Source: Crocinitomix algicola (GTDB lineage: Bacteria > Bacteroidota > Bacteroidia > Flavobacteriales_D > Crocinitomicaceae). Taken from it: 64,000 nucleotides of DNA. The notes under the pieces were generated by a model that worked only from the letters and a program-made list of their open reading frames with translations, did no database searches and was not told the DNA's origin. The stretch covers positions 186,001 through 250,000 of the forward strand of contig NZ_LYPF02000004.1 of the NCBI RefSeq assembly GCF_001661595.2. The letters run 5' to 3'. Shown one piece after another: positions 1-9,009 of the stretch. Positions within the stretch are counted from its first letter, which is position 1, and every line of letters starts with the position of its first letter. The position numbers and the translations under genes were made by a program.

Positions 1-785
1 ACACGACCCGTGATTGGTTCGAAATCATGAATTGAAAATGCGTACGGATAGTTGTACCCATCCCATCCAGCGACATTAAAAGGATGATGCTCGTAGGTAT
101 AGTTATATAAAATTCCTTCTTTCTTTATTTTGACCAAAAACTCTCCGGATTCATCAAACGTTTCTAGTTCCGAAGGAGGTCTAAAATCACGTTCACAAAA
201 AGGGGAATGTTCCAATAATTGACCAAAATGATTGCGATATCGTTTCGGTGTATATATTGGTCTTTTCGATTCTATGATTAATAGGCGATTTTTCTCATCG
301 TCAAAGTCTATTTGATATATCATTCCTCTTGGAACAACAAGATAGTCGCCGTATGAAAATGGAATTTTTCCCATTTGCGTGCGAAGGGTTCCTGAACCTT
401 CGTGGATGAAAATAACTTCATCTGCATCCGCATTTTTATAGAAATAATCGCGCAACGATTTTTTTGGTGCAGCAAGAATAATGTGGCAATCACTGTTCAC
501 CAACATCGGTACTCGACTCACGATATAATCGTCAGCAGGTGGAACTTTGAATCCTTCCAGACTGCGCATTTGCATGTCTTTTTCTTGAGCGATTTCTGGA
601 TTTAAATCAACCGATCCATTAATTGATTTGACAATGGTTGGAGGCTGAAGGTGATAAAGTAAAGATGACATCCCATCAAAACCTATGGTGCCAAATAACT
701 GCTCATGATGTAATTCGCCATTTGCTTGACGAAAAACGGTATGTCTTTTGTGCGGAAAATTTCCAAGTTTATGATAAAAAGGCAT
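1..785 (-). CDS. hmgA: Homogentisate 1,2-dioxygenase, N-terminal 261 residues (cut by window edge)
   Basis: Reading the minus strand from the ATG at 785 gives an open frame that runs off the window start; only the first 261 residues are present of a family that is usually about 380 long. The beginning (PFYHKLG, PHKRHT) and the cupin segment around residues 120-165 (IHEGSGTL, GDYLVVPRG) match bacterial homogentisate dioxygenases as I know them. The enzyme opens the ring of homogentisate in tyrosine/phenylalanine breakdown and uses Fe(II); its iron ligands lie in the missing C-terminal part, so catalytic integrity cannot be judged. It is divergent from threonine dehydrogenase. A -7-like element lies at 932-939, which would give a leader of about 140 nt. 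Confidence 0.85.
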   Translation of the reverse strand, partial: MPFYHKLGNFPHKRHTVFRQANGELHHEQLFGTIGFDGMSSLLYHLQPPTIVKSINGSVDLNPEIAQEKDMQMRSLEGFKVPPADDYIVSRVPMLVNSDCHIILAAPKKSLRDYFYKNADADEVIFIHEGSGTLRTQMGKIPFSYGDYLVVPRGMIYQIDFDDEKNRLLIIESKRPIYTPKRYRNHFGQLLEHSPFCERDFRPPSELETFDESGEFLVKIKKEGILYNYTYEHHPFNVAGWDGYNYPYAFSIHDFEPITGR

Positions 786-931
786 AATGTTTAAGATTGA
801 TTTAATTAATAACTGATTTCAGTATTTGATATCTGAAAATCAATCATTCTGGATCCCTTTTGATAAGGAATTTTAATAGTATCGGAAGTGCTTCAAAAAT
901 TCCAGCCATATCTATCTTCTTCAAGTATAAG

Positions 932-939
932 CAAAGATA
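932..939 (-). promoter_or_regulatory. Candidate -7 element for hmgA
   Basis: The minus strand reads TATCTTTG, a perfect match to the Bacteroidota consensus TAnnTTTG. It is 147 nt from the hmgA start. No clear -33 TTG was found, so this is a moderate candidate. Confidence 0.4.
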
Positions 940-993
940 AGGATTCTAAGCATTTTTTCAATCAAAATCCGAAGTTCCTAAATGAAATAAATA

Positions 994-1001
994 TATTTTT
1001 G
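994..1001 (+). promoter_or_regulatory. Candidate -7 element for tdh
   Basis: TATTTTTG matches TAnnTTTG exactly. It lies 110 nt upstream of the tdh ATG, implying a leader of roughly 100 nt. Confidence 0.4.
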
Positions 1002-1111
1002 CGAGATTTGACAGAATTAGACTGATTGGTCTTAAGTTTTTTGATGGTGTTAAATTTTAAATATTGGCGTAAAATTACGAACACAGTAATTGGCCTAATC
1101 AAATAGAGAAT

Positions 1112-2053
1112 ATGAAAAAAGTTTTAGTAATTGGTGCAGGTGGACAAATAGGAACGGAGCTGGTTGTAGGTTTAAGAAAACGATTTGGGAATGATAATAT
1201 AATTGCATCAGATGTAAAGGATGAGGTTAAAGATGCACTTAAAGATGGTCCTTATGAAAAACTGGATGTGATGAATGATGCTGATTTGAAAGAAGTTGTT
1301 GCAAAACATCAGATTACTGAAATATACTTATTGGCAGCGTTGTTGTCTGCAACCGCGGAGAAACACCCTGATTTTGCGTGGAAATTGAACATGGATGGCC
1401 TTTTTAATGTGTTGAATCTGGCAAAAGATGGTGTTATAGAAAAGATTTTTTGGCCAAGCTCAATCGCCGTATTCGGTCCAAATACTCCAAAAGATAATAC
1501 ACCTCAATACACTATTATGGAACCTTCGACGGTTTATGGAATTAGCAAGTTAGCAGGTGAACGCTGGTGCGAATATTATGCAAAACAATATGATGTTGAT
1601 GTGAGAAGTATTCGTTACCCGGGGCTTATATCCTATACTTCCCTTCCTGGTGGAGGAACAACTGATTATGCTGTAGATATCTTTTATTCGGCGAATAGAA
1701 ACGAAAAATTCACTTGTTTTTTGTCAGAAGAAACTGGATTGCCCATGATGTATATGGAGGATGCAATTCGGGCTACAATTAATTTAATGGAAGCCCCAAA
1801 AGAATCTATAAAAATTAGATCATCTTATAATTTAGCCGGTATTTCATTTACGCCTGTTGAAATATTCAATGCCATTAAAAGAGTGAGACCAAATTTTGAG
1901 ATTGAATATGCACCAGATTTTCGACAAAAAATCGCGGATTCTTGGCCAAGCAGTATTGATGACACGCATGCACGTCAAGATTGGGGTTGGGAGCCGGAGT
2001 TTGATTTGGAGAAGATGTGTGAGATTATGCTGGATAACGTTTTGAAAAATTAA
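1112..2053 (+). CDS. tdh: L-threonine 3-dehydrogenase, short-chain (SDR/epimerase-like) type
   Basis: Oxidises L-threonine with NAD+ to 2-amino-3-ketobutyrate, the first step of threonine catabolism to glycine. The 313-residue protein has the N-terminal Rossmann loop GAGGQIG (residues 8-14), the active-site YGISK motif (Tyr-x-x-x-Lys) near residue 142, and family-typical stretches LLAALLSA, WPSSIAVFG and PGLISY. Length and these motifs fit the non-zinc threonine dehydrogenase described from flavobacteria rather than the zinc MDR enzyme. The alternative is a generic NAD-dependent epimerase, but the whole-length pattern favours threonine dehydrogenase. The ATG at 1112 gives the expected start just before the Rossmann strand. 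It is monocistronic, divergent from another amino-acid catabolic gene. Confidence 0.85.
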   Translation: MKKVLVIGAGGQIGTELVVGLRKRFGNDNIIASDVKDEVKDALKDGPYEKLDVMNDADLKEVVAKHQITEIYLLAALLSATAEKHPDFAWKLNMDGLFNVLNLAKDGVIEKIFWPSSIAVFGPNTPKDNTPQYTIMEPSTVYGISKLAGERWCEYYAKQYDVDVRSIRYPGLISYTSLPGGGTTDYAVDIFYSANRNEKFTCFLSEETGLPMMYMEDAIRATINLMEAPKESIKIRSSYNLAGISFTPVEIFNAIKRVRPNFEIEYAPDFRQKIADSWPSSIDDTHARQDWGWEPEFDLEKMCEIMLDNVLKN

Positions 2054-2195
2054 ATTCACTTTAAAAAATGTTGTCGTAAACAGCAGTAATTTAGTCTTAA
2101 TCTTTCGCTTGTTAATCGAAAAATACACTGAATATTAAATATTTATTTGTAGATTGGCTCTCATTACATGAAAAACTAGATCACAATACCTCAAA

Positions 2196-3101
2196 ATGAA
2201 AAAATTAGCATTTACATTTTTAATTGGACTCCCCATTATCAGTGTTGCTGAAGATAACCTTAATTCAACTATTCCAACTGTTATTGTCCAATCGGATGAT
2301 GCTCTAGATGGTCATCCAAATAAAAGAGATGAACAAGGAAGAAGACAGGGGATGTGGACGATTTGGGGCTATGATAACCCTGCTAAAGGCTATCCTCCAA
2401 ATGGTAAAATTGAAGAAGGGAATTATACAGACGATCGAAAGAATGGTGAGTGGATTAAGTATCATATCGATGGGAAAACACCTCGGTTAAAAGGAATGTA
2501 TATCGATAACCGGCCAAACGGCCCTTACGTTAAGTTTTGGGATAACGGTCAGGTAATGGAAGAGGGTAATTTTACCGGTGGCAAACAAGTCGAAGTCTAT
2601 AAAAGGTATTACGAAAACGGCGTAATTTCACAAGAGAAATATTTTAATGAGGAAGGGAAAGAAGATGGTACGGTGCGCTATTATCATCCAAATGGAAAGA
2701 TTGAGTTTGAATACACAAAAAAAGATGGTGTAACTACCGGTGAGGCAAAACGTTATTATCCTAACGGTGATTTAAAAGAAGTTATCGAGTATAAAGATGG
2801 TGAGATTAAGAGTCGAGAAGAAAAAGAACGTGTAAATCCACCATATAATACAGAGCCAGAAGTTAGCGTTCCACCAGCAAATGCGCCTGATGGATCAAAA
2901 GGAACGACGAACGGAAAACGCTTCAAAAAGAACGGATATAACAAGATTTACAATAGCGATCAAGAGCTATGGATGGATGGAGAATTTAAAAGTGGGAAAT
3001 TATGGGATGGTAAGTTGTATAAGTACGATAGCGATGGAATCTTATTGAAGATTGAAGTTTGGAAAAAAGGCAAATATCATTCAGATGGACAACTTAACTA
3101 G
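2196..3101 (+). CDS. Secreted MORN-repeat (YwqK-like) protein
   Basis: A 301-residue protein with an N-terminal signal peptide (MKKLAFTFLIGLPIISVA, cleaved probably near residue 18) followed by about six degenerate MORN_2-type repeats between residues 50 and 210, seen as recurring Y-x-NG-x-hydrophobic units such as YPPNGKIEEGNY, YYENGVISQEKY and YYHPNGKIEFEY. A less regular tail with a Pro-rich linker (residues 215-235) ends in one further repeat. Such proteins are often annotated as YwqK-family antitoxins in Bacteroidota, but I see no toxin partner and the signal peptide argues for a periplasmic or surface role. The function is unknown. A strong terminator follows at 3124-3158, so it is probably transcribed alone. 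Confidence 0.75.
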   Translation: MKKLAFTFLIGLPIISVAEDNLNSTIPTVIVQSDDALDGHPNKRDEQGRRQGMWTIWGYDNPAKGYPPNGKIEEGNYTDDRKNGEWIKYHIDGKTPRLKGMYIDNRPNGPYVKFWDNGQVMEEGNFTGGKQVEVYKRYYENGVISQEKYFNEEGKEDGTVRYYHPNGKIEFEYTKKDGVTTGEAKRYYPNGDLKEVIEYKDGEIKSREEKERVNPPYNTEPEVSVPPANAPDGSKGTTNGKRFKKNGYNKIYNSDQELWMDGEFKSGKLWDGKLYKYDSDGILLKIEVWKKGKYHSDGQLN

Positions 3102-3123
3102 TCCGTAAATATTATTAAATTTG

Positions 3124-3158
3124 AACCCGGTTTGAGAATAAGCTCAAATCGGGTTTTT
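3124..3158 (+). terminator. Intrinsic terminator after the MORN protein
   Basis: Two arms at 3124-3136 and 3143-3155 form a 13-bp stem (one G-T pair) around a 6-nt loop, followed by a T run. It lies only about 10 nt upstream of cysS. Confidence 0.85.
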
Positions 3159-3169
3159 AGTTTTATATC

Positions 3170-4636
3170 ATGCAAAATCAATTGAAAATTTACAATACCC
3201 TTACTGGAGAAAAAGAAGTCTTTCAGTCAATCCTTGAAAATCAAGTTGGAATGTATGTCTGTGGACCAACTGTTTACAGTGATGTACACCTAGGTAATTG
3301 TAGAACGTTCATTTCTTTTGATATGATTTATCGTTATTTACTTCATTTAGGATACAAAGTAAGGTATGTTAGAAATATAACTGATGCTGGACATTTAGAA
3401 AATGATGCGGATGAAGGAGAAGATAAGATCTCTAAAAAAGCAAGGTTAGAATCTCTAGAGCCAATGGAAATCGTACAAAAATACACAACGGGTTTTCATG
3501 AAATAATGGCGAAGTTTAATGCGTTGCCTCCAAGTATTGAACCTACTGCTACCGGACATATTATAGAGCAAATAGAAATCGTTCAAGAAATCATAAATAA
3601 AGGGTTGGCGTATGAAAGTAATGGCTCTGTTTACTTTGATGTTGAAACGTATAATCAGGAGAATGACTATGGAACTTTGTCTAAACGTAAAATTGAAGAT
3701 TTAATTTCAGGAACACGTGATTTGGATGGGCAAAGTGAAAAAAGAAGTCCTTTAGATTTTGCATTATGGAAAAAAGCTTCTCCAAGTCATATCATGAGAT
3801 GGCCATCACCTTGGAGTTTAGGTTTTCCAGGGTGGCATTTAGAATGTACTGCAATGTCACACAAATACCTAGGGGCACAATTCGATATCCATGGAGGAGG
3901 AATGGATCTGAAATTCCCACATCACGAATGTGAAATTGCGCAAGCTAAATCATTTACAGGAACAAATCCAGTGAATTATTGGATGCATACGAATATGCTA
4001 ACGTTGAATGGTAAGAAAATGAGTAAGTCAACAGGGAATAATTTGTTGCCTGATGAACTTTTTTCAGGAGATACTACATTATTAGAGAAGGGATTCCATC
4101 CAATGGTTGCTCGATTTTTTATGATGCAAGCGCATTATCGTAGCGAATTAGACTTTTCATTTGAAGCTTTAACTGCATCGGAAAAAGGTTTTCACAAGTT
4201 GATGCAAGGTGTAAAGGATCTTGAATTGCTCTCTACAAAAGAGGCGAGTACCGAAGATGTAGATGGTTTAATTTCAAGCTTCTACGCTGCAATGAATGAT
4301 GATTTTAATACGCCGGTTTTAATCGCGCAACTGTTTGAAGCGGTAACTATAATCAATAAGGTTAAAGATGGAAAATCAAGTTTGTCTAAAGATGATTTAA
4401 ATAATTTGAAATCAACGATGAACGCTTTGGTGTTTGATGTGTTAGGCTTGAATTATATTGATGTGTCCGATGATTCTAAGTTGTCTTCCGCAATGGAAAT
4501 TATTTTAGAGTTGAGAAAAAATGCCCGTGAAAATAAAAATTGGGAAATATCAGACTTGATCAGAGACAAGCTAAACGAGGCCGGTATCGCGGTTAAGGAT
4601 GGTAAAGACGGAACTTCATGGAGTGTAAATTCATAA
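3170..4636 (+). CDS. cysS: Cysteine--tRNA ligase
   Basis: Charges tRNA-Cys with cysteine in the cytoplasm. The 488-residue length is normal. Class I features are visible: Cys31 in the CGPTVY motif (zinc ligand), HIGH box variant H40-LGN, the zinc-binding segments [10 protein letters not shown] and [10 protein letters not shown], and the KMSKS loop near residues 279-283. The C-terminal part is the alpha-helical anticodon-binding DALR-like region. The ATG at 3170 starts just ahead of the first conserved strand. It begins 11 nt after a terminator hairpin, so its own promoter must overlap the preceding terminator region, or transcription reads through. The pyrophosphatase gene follows after 50 nt with its own -7 element. 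Confidence 0.97.
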   Translation: MQNQLKIYNTLTGEKEVFQSILENQVGMYVCGPTVYSDVHLGNCRTFISFDMIYRYLLHLGYKVRYVRNITDAGHLENDADEGEDKISKKARLESLEPMEIVQKYTTGFHEIMAKFNALPPSIEPTATGHIIEQIEIVQEIINKGLAYESNGSVYFDVETYNQENDYGTLSKRKIEDLISGTRDLDGQSEKRSPLDFALWKKASPSHIMRWPSPWSLGFPGWHLECTAMSHKYLGAQFDIHGGGMDLKFPHHECEIAQAKSFTGTNPVNYWMHTNMLTLNGKKMSKSTGNNLLPDELFSGDTTLLEKGFHPMVARFFMMQAHYRSELDFSFEALTASEKGFHKLMQGVKDLELLSTKEASTEDVDGLISSFYAAMNDDFNTPVLIAQLFEAVTIINKVKDGKSSLSKDDLNNLKSTMNALVFDVLGLNYIDVSDDSKLSSAMEIILELRKNARENKNWEISDLIRDKLNEAGIAVKDGKDGTSWSVNS

Positions 4637-4644
4637 AAAAAGCC

Positions 4645-4652
4645 TATTTTTG
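4645..4652 (+). promoter_or_regulatory. Candidate -7 element for ppa
   Basis: TATTTTTG, an exact TAnnTTTG match, lies 34 nt before the pyrophosphatase ATG and just after the cysS stop, suggesting ppa is transcribed independently. Confidence 0.55.
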
Positions 4653-4686
4653 TCGCAAATTTCAGAATAGATAACAAGAATATAAG

Positions 4687-5379
4687 ATGAGTAATATTAA
4701 CGAATTAACTAAATTATTTGAGCAAAAGTTTGTTGCTCATCCTTGGCACGGGGTCAAAATTGGAAATAAGATGCCAGAAGAGGTGAGAGCCTACATTGAA
4801 ATCAACCCGAATGACCAAATAAAATATGAAATAGAAAAAGAATCTGGTCATATCTTAATTGATAGACCTCAAAAATATTCGAATATCGTTCCTGCATTAT
4901 ACGGTTTTTTACCACAGACTTATTGCGATAAAAAAGTAGCAGAGTTTTGTATGAAAAAATCTGGCAAAACGGGCATAATTGGAGATGAAGACCCCTTGGA
5001 TATTATTGTGCTTTCTGAAAGGAATATCGACCGTGGAAACATTTTGGTTGATTGTATTCCTGTTGGGGGATTTAGAATGATTGATGGAGGAGAAGCGGAT
5101 GATAAAATTATCGCAGTATTAAAGGATGATCAAGCTTATGGAGATATTCAAAATATTGAAGATCTTCCGTCTAAAGTGGTTGATCGTGTTAAGCATTTTT
5201 TCTTGACGTATAAAGAGAATCCAAACGATGATGGTTCGGATAAAAAAGTAGAGATCACTCACACTTATGGACGAGAAGAGGCTTTGGAGGTAATTCGTTT
5301 AAGCCATCAGGATTACTTAGATGTTTATGGTGATGTGAACGAGAAATTTTCGGCAGCACTTGGAAAAGTTTTGGTTTAA
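4687..5379 (+). CDS. ppa: Inorganic pyrophosphatase, family I
   Basis: Hydrolyses pyrophosphate released by biosynthetic reactions, including the neighbouring aminoacyl-tRNA synthetase step. The family I signature D-x-D-P-L-D is present as DEDPLDIIVL around residues 100-109, preceded by YGFLPQTYC and followed by DGGEADDKIIAVLKDD, which carries further metal-binding Asp residues. At 230 residues it is longer than the E. coli enzyme (about 175) and resembles the longer form common in Bacteroidota. The ATG at 4687 is supported by a -7 element 34 nt upstream. A perfect 12-bp inverted repeat follows the stop. Confidence 0.93.
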   Translation: MSNINELTKLFEQKFVAHPWHGVKIGNKMPEEVRAYIEINPNDQIKYEIEKESGHILIDRPQKYSNIVPALYGFLPQTYCDKKVAEFCMKKSGKTGIIGDEDPLDIIVLSERNIDRGNILVDCIPVGGFRMIDGGEADDKIIAVLKDDQAYGDIQNIEDLPSKVVDRVKHFFLTYKENPNDDGSDKKVEITHTYGREEALEVIRLSHQDYLDVYGDVNEKFSAALGKVLV

Positions 5380-5385
5380 ACAATA

Positions 5386-5420
5386 TTAATCGAAAAATGG
5401 TCAACCCCTTTTTCGATTAA
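5386..5420 (+). terminator. 12-bp perfect inverted repeat after ppa
   Basis: Arms at 5386-5397 and 5409-5420 are perfectly complementary around an 11-nt loop. The T run is inside the 3' arm rather than after it, so termination is plausible but not certain; it may be bidirectional. Confidence 0.5.
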
Positions 5421-5426
5421 CTCGTC

Positions 5427-5434
5427 TAGATTTG
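5427..5434 (+). promoter_or_regulatory. Candidate -7 element for the PKD/CHU_C gene
   Basis: TAGATTTG matches TAnnTTTG and lies directly after the ppa inverted repeat, 79 nt before the ATG at 5514. Confidence 0.45.
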
Positions 5435-5513
5435 TATGGGGGTTGCTCCTTGTTGGGTGAGTTCCTTCAAATATAGGAAATACAAATACTGTTGATTAAC
5501 GAATATCGCTATT

Positions 5514-7964
5514 ATGCATAAAAAACTATCTTTTTTACCACTATTCTTTTTGTTGATTATCAACCTTCAATCGAGAGCTCAGGTTGTTGTTTACTCTGAA
5601 GATTTTGATGGTGCTTTAACCTGGACTTTAAATACAGATTTAGGGGTGGAAGGGGATAACCCAGCAAATTGGTACGTTTCATGTGAAGAAGAAGGTGTGG
5701 GAGAAGGTGCGTGTGGAGAGACTTGTGGAGCTGGTGATCAAACATTGCATATAGGTTTGAATCCTGTTGCGGGTGACAACGGTGCTAATTACTTGGAAAC
5801 AGGTTTTGGTGTAACCACAACAAATAGACGGGCTGAATCTGCAGATATCAGTACTATCGGTCATACAGATTTGACCTTAAATTTCGATATGATTGGTAAA
5901 GGCGGAGGAACTGATTATGGTGAGGTTTTTTACAGTATAGATGGTGGCGTTACGTGGACTTCGATTGATTCGCCTTTAGAGTCGTTATGTTGTGGTGGTG
6001 TTCCTTGTACAGGGGCAGAACAAGGGTTATGGGAAACAAAATCCTATGCTTTACCTGTTGAATGTGAAGAGATTGCAAATCTGAGAATTAGTTTTGTCTG
6101 GCAAAATATTGATGATGGAGTCGCTACAGATCCTTCAATTGCGGTAGATAATATCACGATAACAAAGCCTGTTGTTGCAGTAGATGGTGGACCAACGGCT
6201 TTATTCGACCCAGAAACCATTACGGTATGTCGAGGAGAGAGTATAACGTATACTGATTTAAGCACAACAGATGATGTCATCACGGATTGGAATTGGGATT
6301 TTGAGGGAGGAGATCCAGGCATGGCCTTAACTGAAGGGCCTCATACCGTTACTTATATAACACCTGGAGTATATACTACCACACTTACTGTTACTGACGG
6401 TATAGGTTCGCATGACACAAGTTTTGTTGTCACTGTTCTTGACGGACCATATGCTGGTGAGTCAGATGATGTAGAGGTGTGCGTAGATGAAATTACAAAT
6501 CTAAATGATTTTCTAGCGGGAGCAGATGCCGGTGGTACTTGGACCGAAACAAGCGGTGTTCCGAGTGGTGGATTTACACCGGGAACAGGTGAGTTGGATG
6601 CTACGGGGTTAACACCTGGTGATATTTATGAGTTTGAGTATGAAACATTGCCTGGGGCAGCTCCTTGTGATGATGCCGATATTGCTACAATTACAGTTAC
6701 CATTATTGAATGTGGACCGTTAAATGCTTCATTTATTCCTGAAGCGACAGAGATTTGTGCAGGTGATTGCATTTCATTTACAGATAATAGTTCGGGAACA
6801 GGTATTAGTGGTTATGGATGGGTTTTTACTGACCCTGACATTGGTCCATTGGCAGGTGAAGATCCAGGGATTGTTTGTTTCCCTAATGCGGGTGAAATAG
6901 GTGTTACATTAAATATTACAGATGGTGAAACCTTTGATGATACAACGATTACCATAACAGTTAATCCTTCACCAGAAGTAACGGCTGAAGCGAGTTCAAC
7001 AACAGTTTGCGCTGGGGGTGGAGTTACTTTAACTGCCACTGGTGATGCAGATGATTATAGTTGGTCGGATGGGGTGATAGATGGTGAAGAATTTTTCCCA
7101 ATCTCAACAAGTTTGTACACGGTAACGGCGACAAATGAATTCGGATGTTCAAGTGAGGATGATATTACCATAACTGTAGTTGATTGTGATCCTATAAGTG
7201 CAGGGTTTAGTTATTCAGATTTAGTTTGTGTGGGTGATTGTGTGACATTTACGGATACTTCTTCAGGCGATCCTGTAGAATGGTTATGGACATTTGGCGG
7301 TATTTTCGGTGGGGATGTAGAACCTACTGCATCTACGGATCAAAACCCAACAGCTTGTTTTAACGTTCCTGGCGTATTTGATGTTCAATTAACTGTAACT
7401 AATGCGCTTGGTGAAAGCTCTTCAACAACGCATTCAATCACGGTGTTCCCTTCTCCTACCGTAGTTGCTGGTACCGACACAATTATCGAATTAGGAGGTA
7501 GCGCTTTGCTATTTGCCAATGCAAGTATACCGAGTGGTGATTTTATTTGGACACCTGATGAGTTCATTGATTGTGCGGATTGTCCATCAACAATGGCCAG
7601 TCCCCCAGAAGACATGGTTTATGAAGTGAAATTTGTAGATGTAAATGGATGTAGCGATACTGATACGGTACGTGTATTCGTTAATTTTATTGAGGCACTA
7701 GGTGTTCCGGATGCATTTTCCCCAAATGGCGATGGTAAAAATGACGTGCTTTATGTAAAAGGTTTTGGATTAGAAAAAATGACACTAACCATTTTTAATA
7801 AATATGGGGAATTAATTTTCGAATCTCGAGATCAACGTGTCGGTTGGGATGGTTCATTTAGAGGTCGACCTGAAAACCCTGGTGTGTTTACATGGGTATT
7901 GGAATACCAATTTATTAACGGTAAAGGTGGTTCTTTAAAGGGAACTACAACATTAGTAAAATAA
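5514..7964 (+). CDS. PKD-domain surface protein with T9SS type B (CHU_C, gliding-motility) C-terminal domain
   Basis: An 816-residue exported protein. Order: signal peptide to about residue 22 (ends SRAQ); a beta-sandwich region to about 220 with acidic and Cys-rich loops; a PKD domain around 225-310 (WNWDFEGGDP, TVTYITPGVY); an Ig-like block (about 320-400); a second PKD (about 405-490); another Ig-like block; a third PKD (about 565-650, WLWTFGG); and a C-terminal CHU_C domain (about 738-816) starting FSPNGDGKNDVLYVKG and containing IFNKYGELIF and GWDGSFRG. In T9SS bacteria this C-terminal domain directs export and surface attachment with help from an SprF-like protein, and such a gene follows after 4 nt. 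The ligand is unknown; adhesion is an inference. Confidence 0.88.
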   Translation: MHKKLSFLPLFFLLIINLQSRAQVVVYSEDFDGALTWTLNTDLGVEGDNPANWYVSCEEEGVGEGACGETCGAGDQTLHIGLNPVAGDNGANYLETGFGVTTTNRRAESADISTIGHTDLTLNFDMIGKGGGTDYGEVFYSIDGGVTWTSIDSPLESLCCGGVPCTGAEQGLWETKSYALPVECEEIANLRISFVWQNIDDGVATDPSIAVDNITITKPVVAVDGGPTALFDPETITVCRGESITYTDLSTTDDVITDWNWDFEGGDPGMALTEGPHTVTYITPGVYTTTLTVTDGIGSHDTSFVVTVLDGPYAGESDDVEVCVDEITNLNDFLAGADAGGTWTETSGVPSGGFTPGTGELDATGLTPGDIYEFEYETLPGAAPCDDADIATITVTIIECGPLNASFIPEATEICAGDCISFTDNSSGTGISGYGWVFTDPDIGPLAGEDPGIVCFPNAGEIGVTLNITDGETFDDTTITITVNPSPEVTAEASSTTVCAGGGVTLTATGDADDYSWSDGVIDGEEFFPISTSLYTVTATNEFGCSSEDDITITVVDCDPISAGFSYSDLVCVGDCVTFTDTSSGDPVEWLWTFGGIFGGDVEPTASTDQNPTACFNVPGVFDVQLTVTNALGESSSTTHSITVFPSPTVVAGTDTIIELGGSALLFANASIPSGDFIWTPDEFIDCADCPSTMASPPEDMVYEVKFVDVNGCSDTDTVRVFVNFIEALGVPDAFSPNGDGKNDVLYVKGFGLEKMTLTIFNKYGELIFESRDQRVGWDGSFRGRPENPGVFTWVLEYQFINGKGGSLKGTTTLVK

Positions 7965-7968
7965 AGTG

Positions 7969-8988
7969 ATGAAGAAAATAGGACTTATTGGTTTTTCTCT
8001 TTTGTCTTTCCTTACAAGTTTTGGACAAGCGGACCAACATTTTAGTATGTTTACTGCGTCTCCCGTTTATCTTAATCCTGCCGTAGCTGGATTTACTGAA
8101 GGAGATTTGCAGATTTTCACAAATTATCGATTGCAATGGATGACGGCTTCGGATAACCCTTATCGAACAATTTCTGCAAGTGCAGATTGGAGAATGTTTG
8201 ATAATGGTGGGAATTATATGGGAGCAGGAGTTAATTTTTATAATGATATTGCTGGTGTAAGCAATTATCAAACTAATGTGATTGCGATTCCCTTGAATTA
8301 CTCTTTACAAGTTAATCAAAATAGTTTTCTGTCTTTTGGAATTCAACCAGCCTTTTATCAGCGGGCAATAAAGAATGAAAACCTAAATTGGGATAACCAA
8401 TGGACAGGGGTAGAATTCGATCAAAGCATAAATAACGGGGAGCTTTTATTGAGTCAAAACTTCAGTGTTAGTCGTTTTGATGTTGCTGCCGGAGTTTATT
8501 GGGATACTTATGTGAGTAAAAATACAAGACTTAAATTAGGAATTGCAGGTCACCATTTAACAAAGCAGAGAGTTAATTTTTTAAATGATGATGAGAAGTT
8601 GTACCGCAAGTTAAATCTACATGGAGAGGCTGAGTTTAAAAGTGACTACAATAATGTCACGATAATGCCGGCGTTCGCTGCATTTTTGCAAGGTCCAAAT
8701 AAGGAAATTATTTTTGGTTCAAACTTTAACTTTTTGCTCAGAGGAGCTTCAAGAGCAACAAGTTATTTCGATGAAATCTCATTAACATTGGGGTCTTTTT
8801 TTAGAGTAGGAGATGCCATTGTTTTCAATACTATGATGGATTTTTCAGGGTTCTCATTCGGTGCGGCTTATGATATAAATGTTTCCCGACTTAATGTGGC
8901 AACGAAAGGTGTTGGGGGTATGGAATTCTTTTTACGTTATAGATTCCAGTTTGGAAATAGAGCGTTACGTCATAACAGAGTAAAATAG
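7969..8988 (+). CDS. PorP/SprF-family type IX secretion outer-membrane protein
   Basis: About 339 residues with a signal peptide (MKKIGLIGFSLLSFLTSFGQA) and then the family pattern of a small outer-membrane beta barrel: QHFSMFTASPVYLNPAVAGF near the N terminus, many alternating aromatic strands, and a C-terminal FFLRYRFQFG strand. PorP/SprF proteins are paired with CHU_C-bearing substrates, SprF with SprB being the known case, and the upstream gene encodes just such a protein. A GTG at 7966 is also in frame, but the ATG at 7969 is preferred; either way the gap to the upstream stop is under 5 nt, so the two genes form an operon. Confidence 0.88.
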   Translation: MKKIGLIGFSLLSFLTSFGQADQHFSMFTASPVYLNPAVAGFTEGDLQIFTNYRLQWMTASDNPYRTISASADWRMFDNGGNYMGAGVNFYNDIAGVSNYQTNVIAIPLNYSLQVNQNSFLSFGIQPAFYQRAIKNENLNWDNQWTGVEFDQSINNGELLLSQNFSVSRFDVAAGVYWDTYVSKNTRLKLGIAGHHLTKQRVNFLNDDEKLYRKLNLHGEAEFKSDYNNVTIMPAFAAFLQGPNKEIIFGSNFNFLLRGASRATSYFDEISLTLGSFFRVGDAIVFNTMMDFSGFSFGAAYDINVSRLNVATKGVGGMEFFLRYRFQFGNRALRHNRVK

Positions 8989-9009
8989 ATTGTCCTTAAT
9001 ACGTTTTTT

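Larger units (their letters stand above)
786..1111. other. Divergent intergenic region between hmgA and tdh
   Basis: This 326-base AT-rich spacer holds no convincing gene. It contains two outward-facing -7 elements, one for each flanking gene (932-939 minus, 994-1001 plus). Both would leave leaders over 100 nt, so there is room for leader regulation, but I see no strong hairpin or recognisable riboswitch. Confidence 0.6.

Noticed and set aside
402-605. Plus-strand open frame of 67 codons inside the homogentisate dioxygenase region
   Set aside because: It lies opposite a clear hmgA frame with strong family motifs; the plus-strand translation is low-complexity and has no start signals.
1844-2128. 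Minus-strand frame over the end of tdh
   Set aside because: It is a shadow of the tdh coding frame, with no recognisable domain.
2196-3101. MORN-repeat protein as an antitoxin of a toxin-antitoxin pair
   Set aside because: It has a signal peptide and no adjacent small toxin-like gene; the YwqK antitoxin label is only a naming habit.
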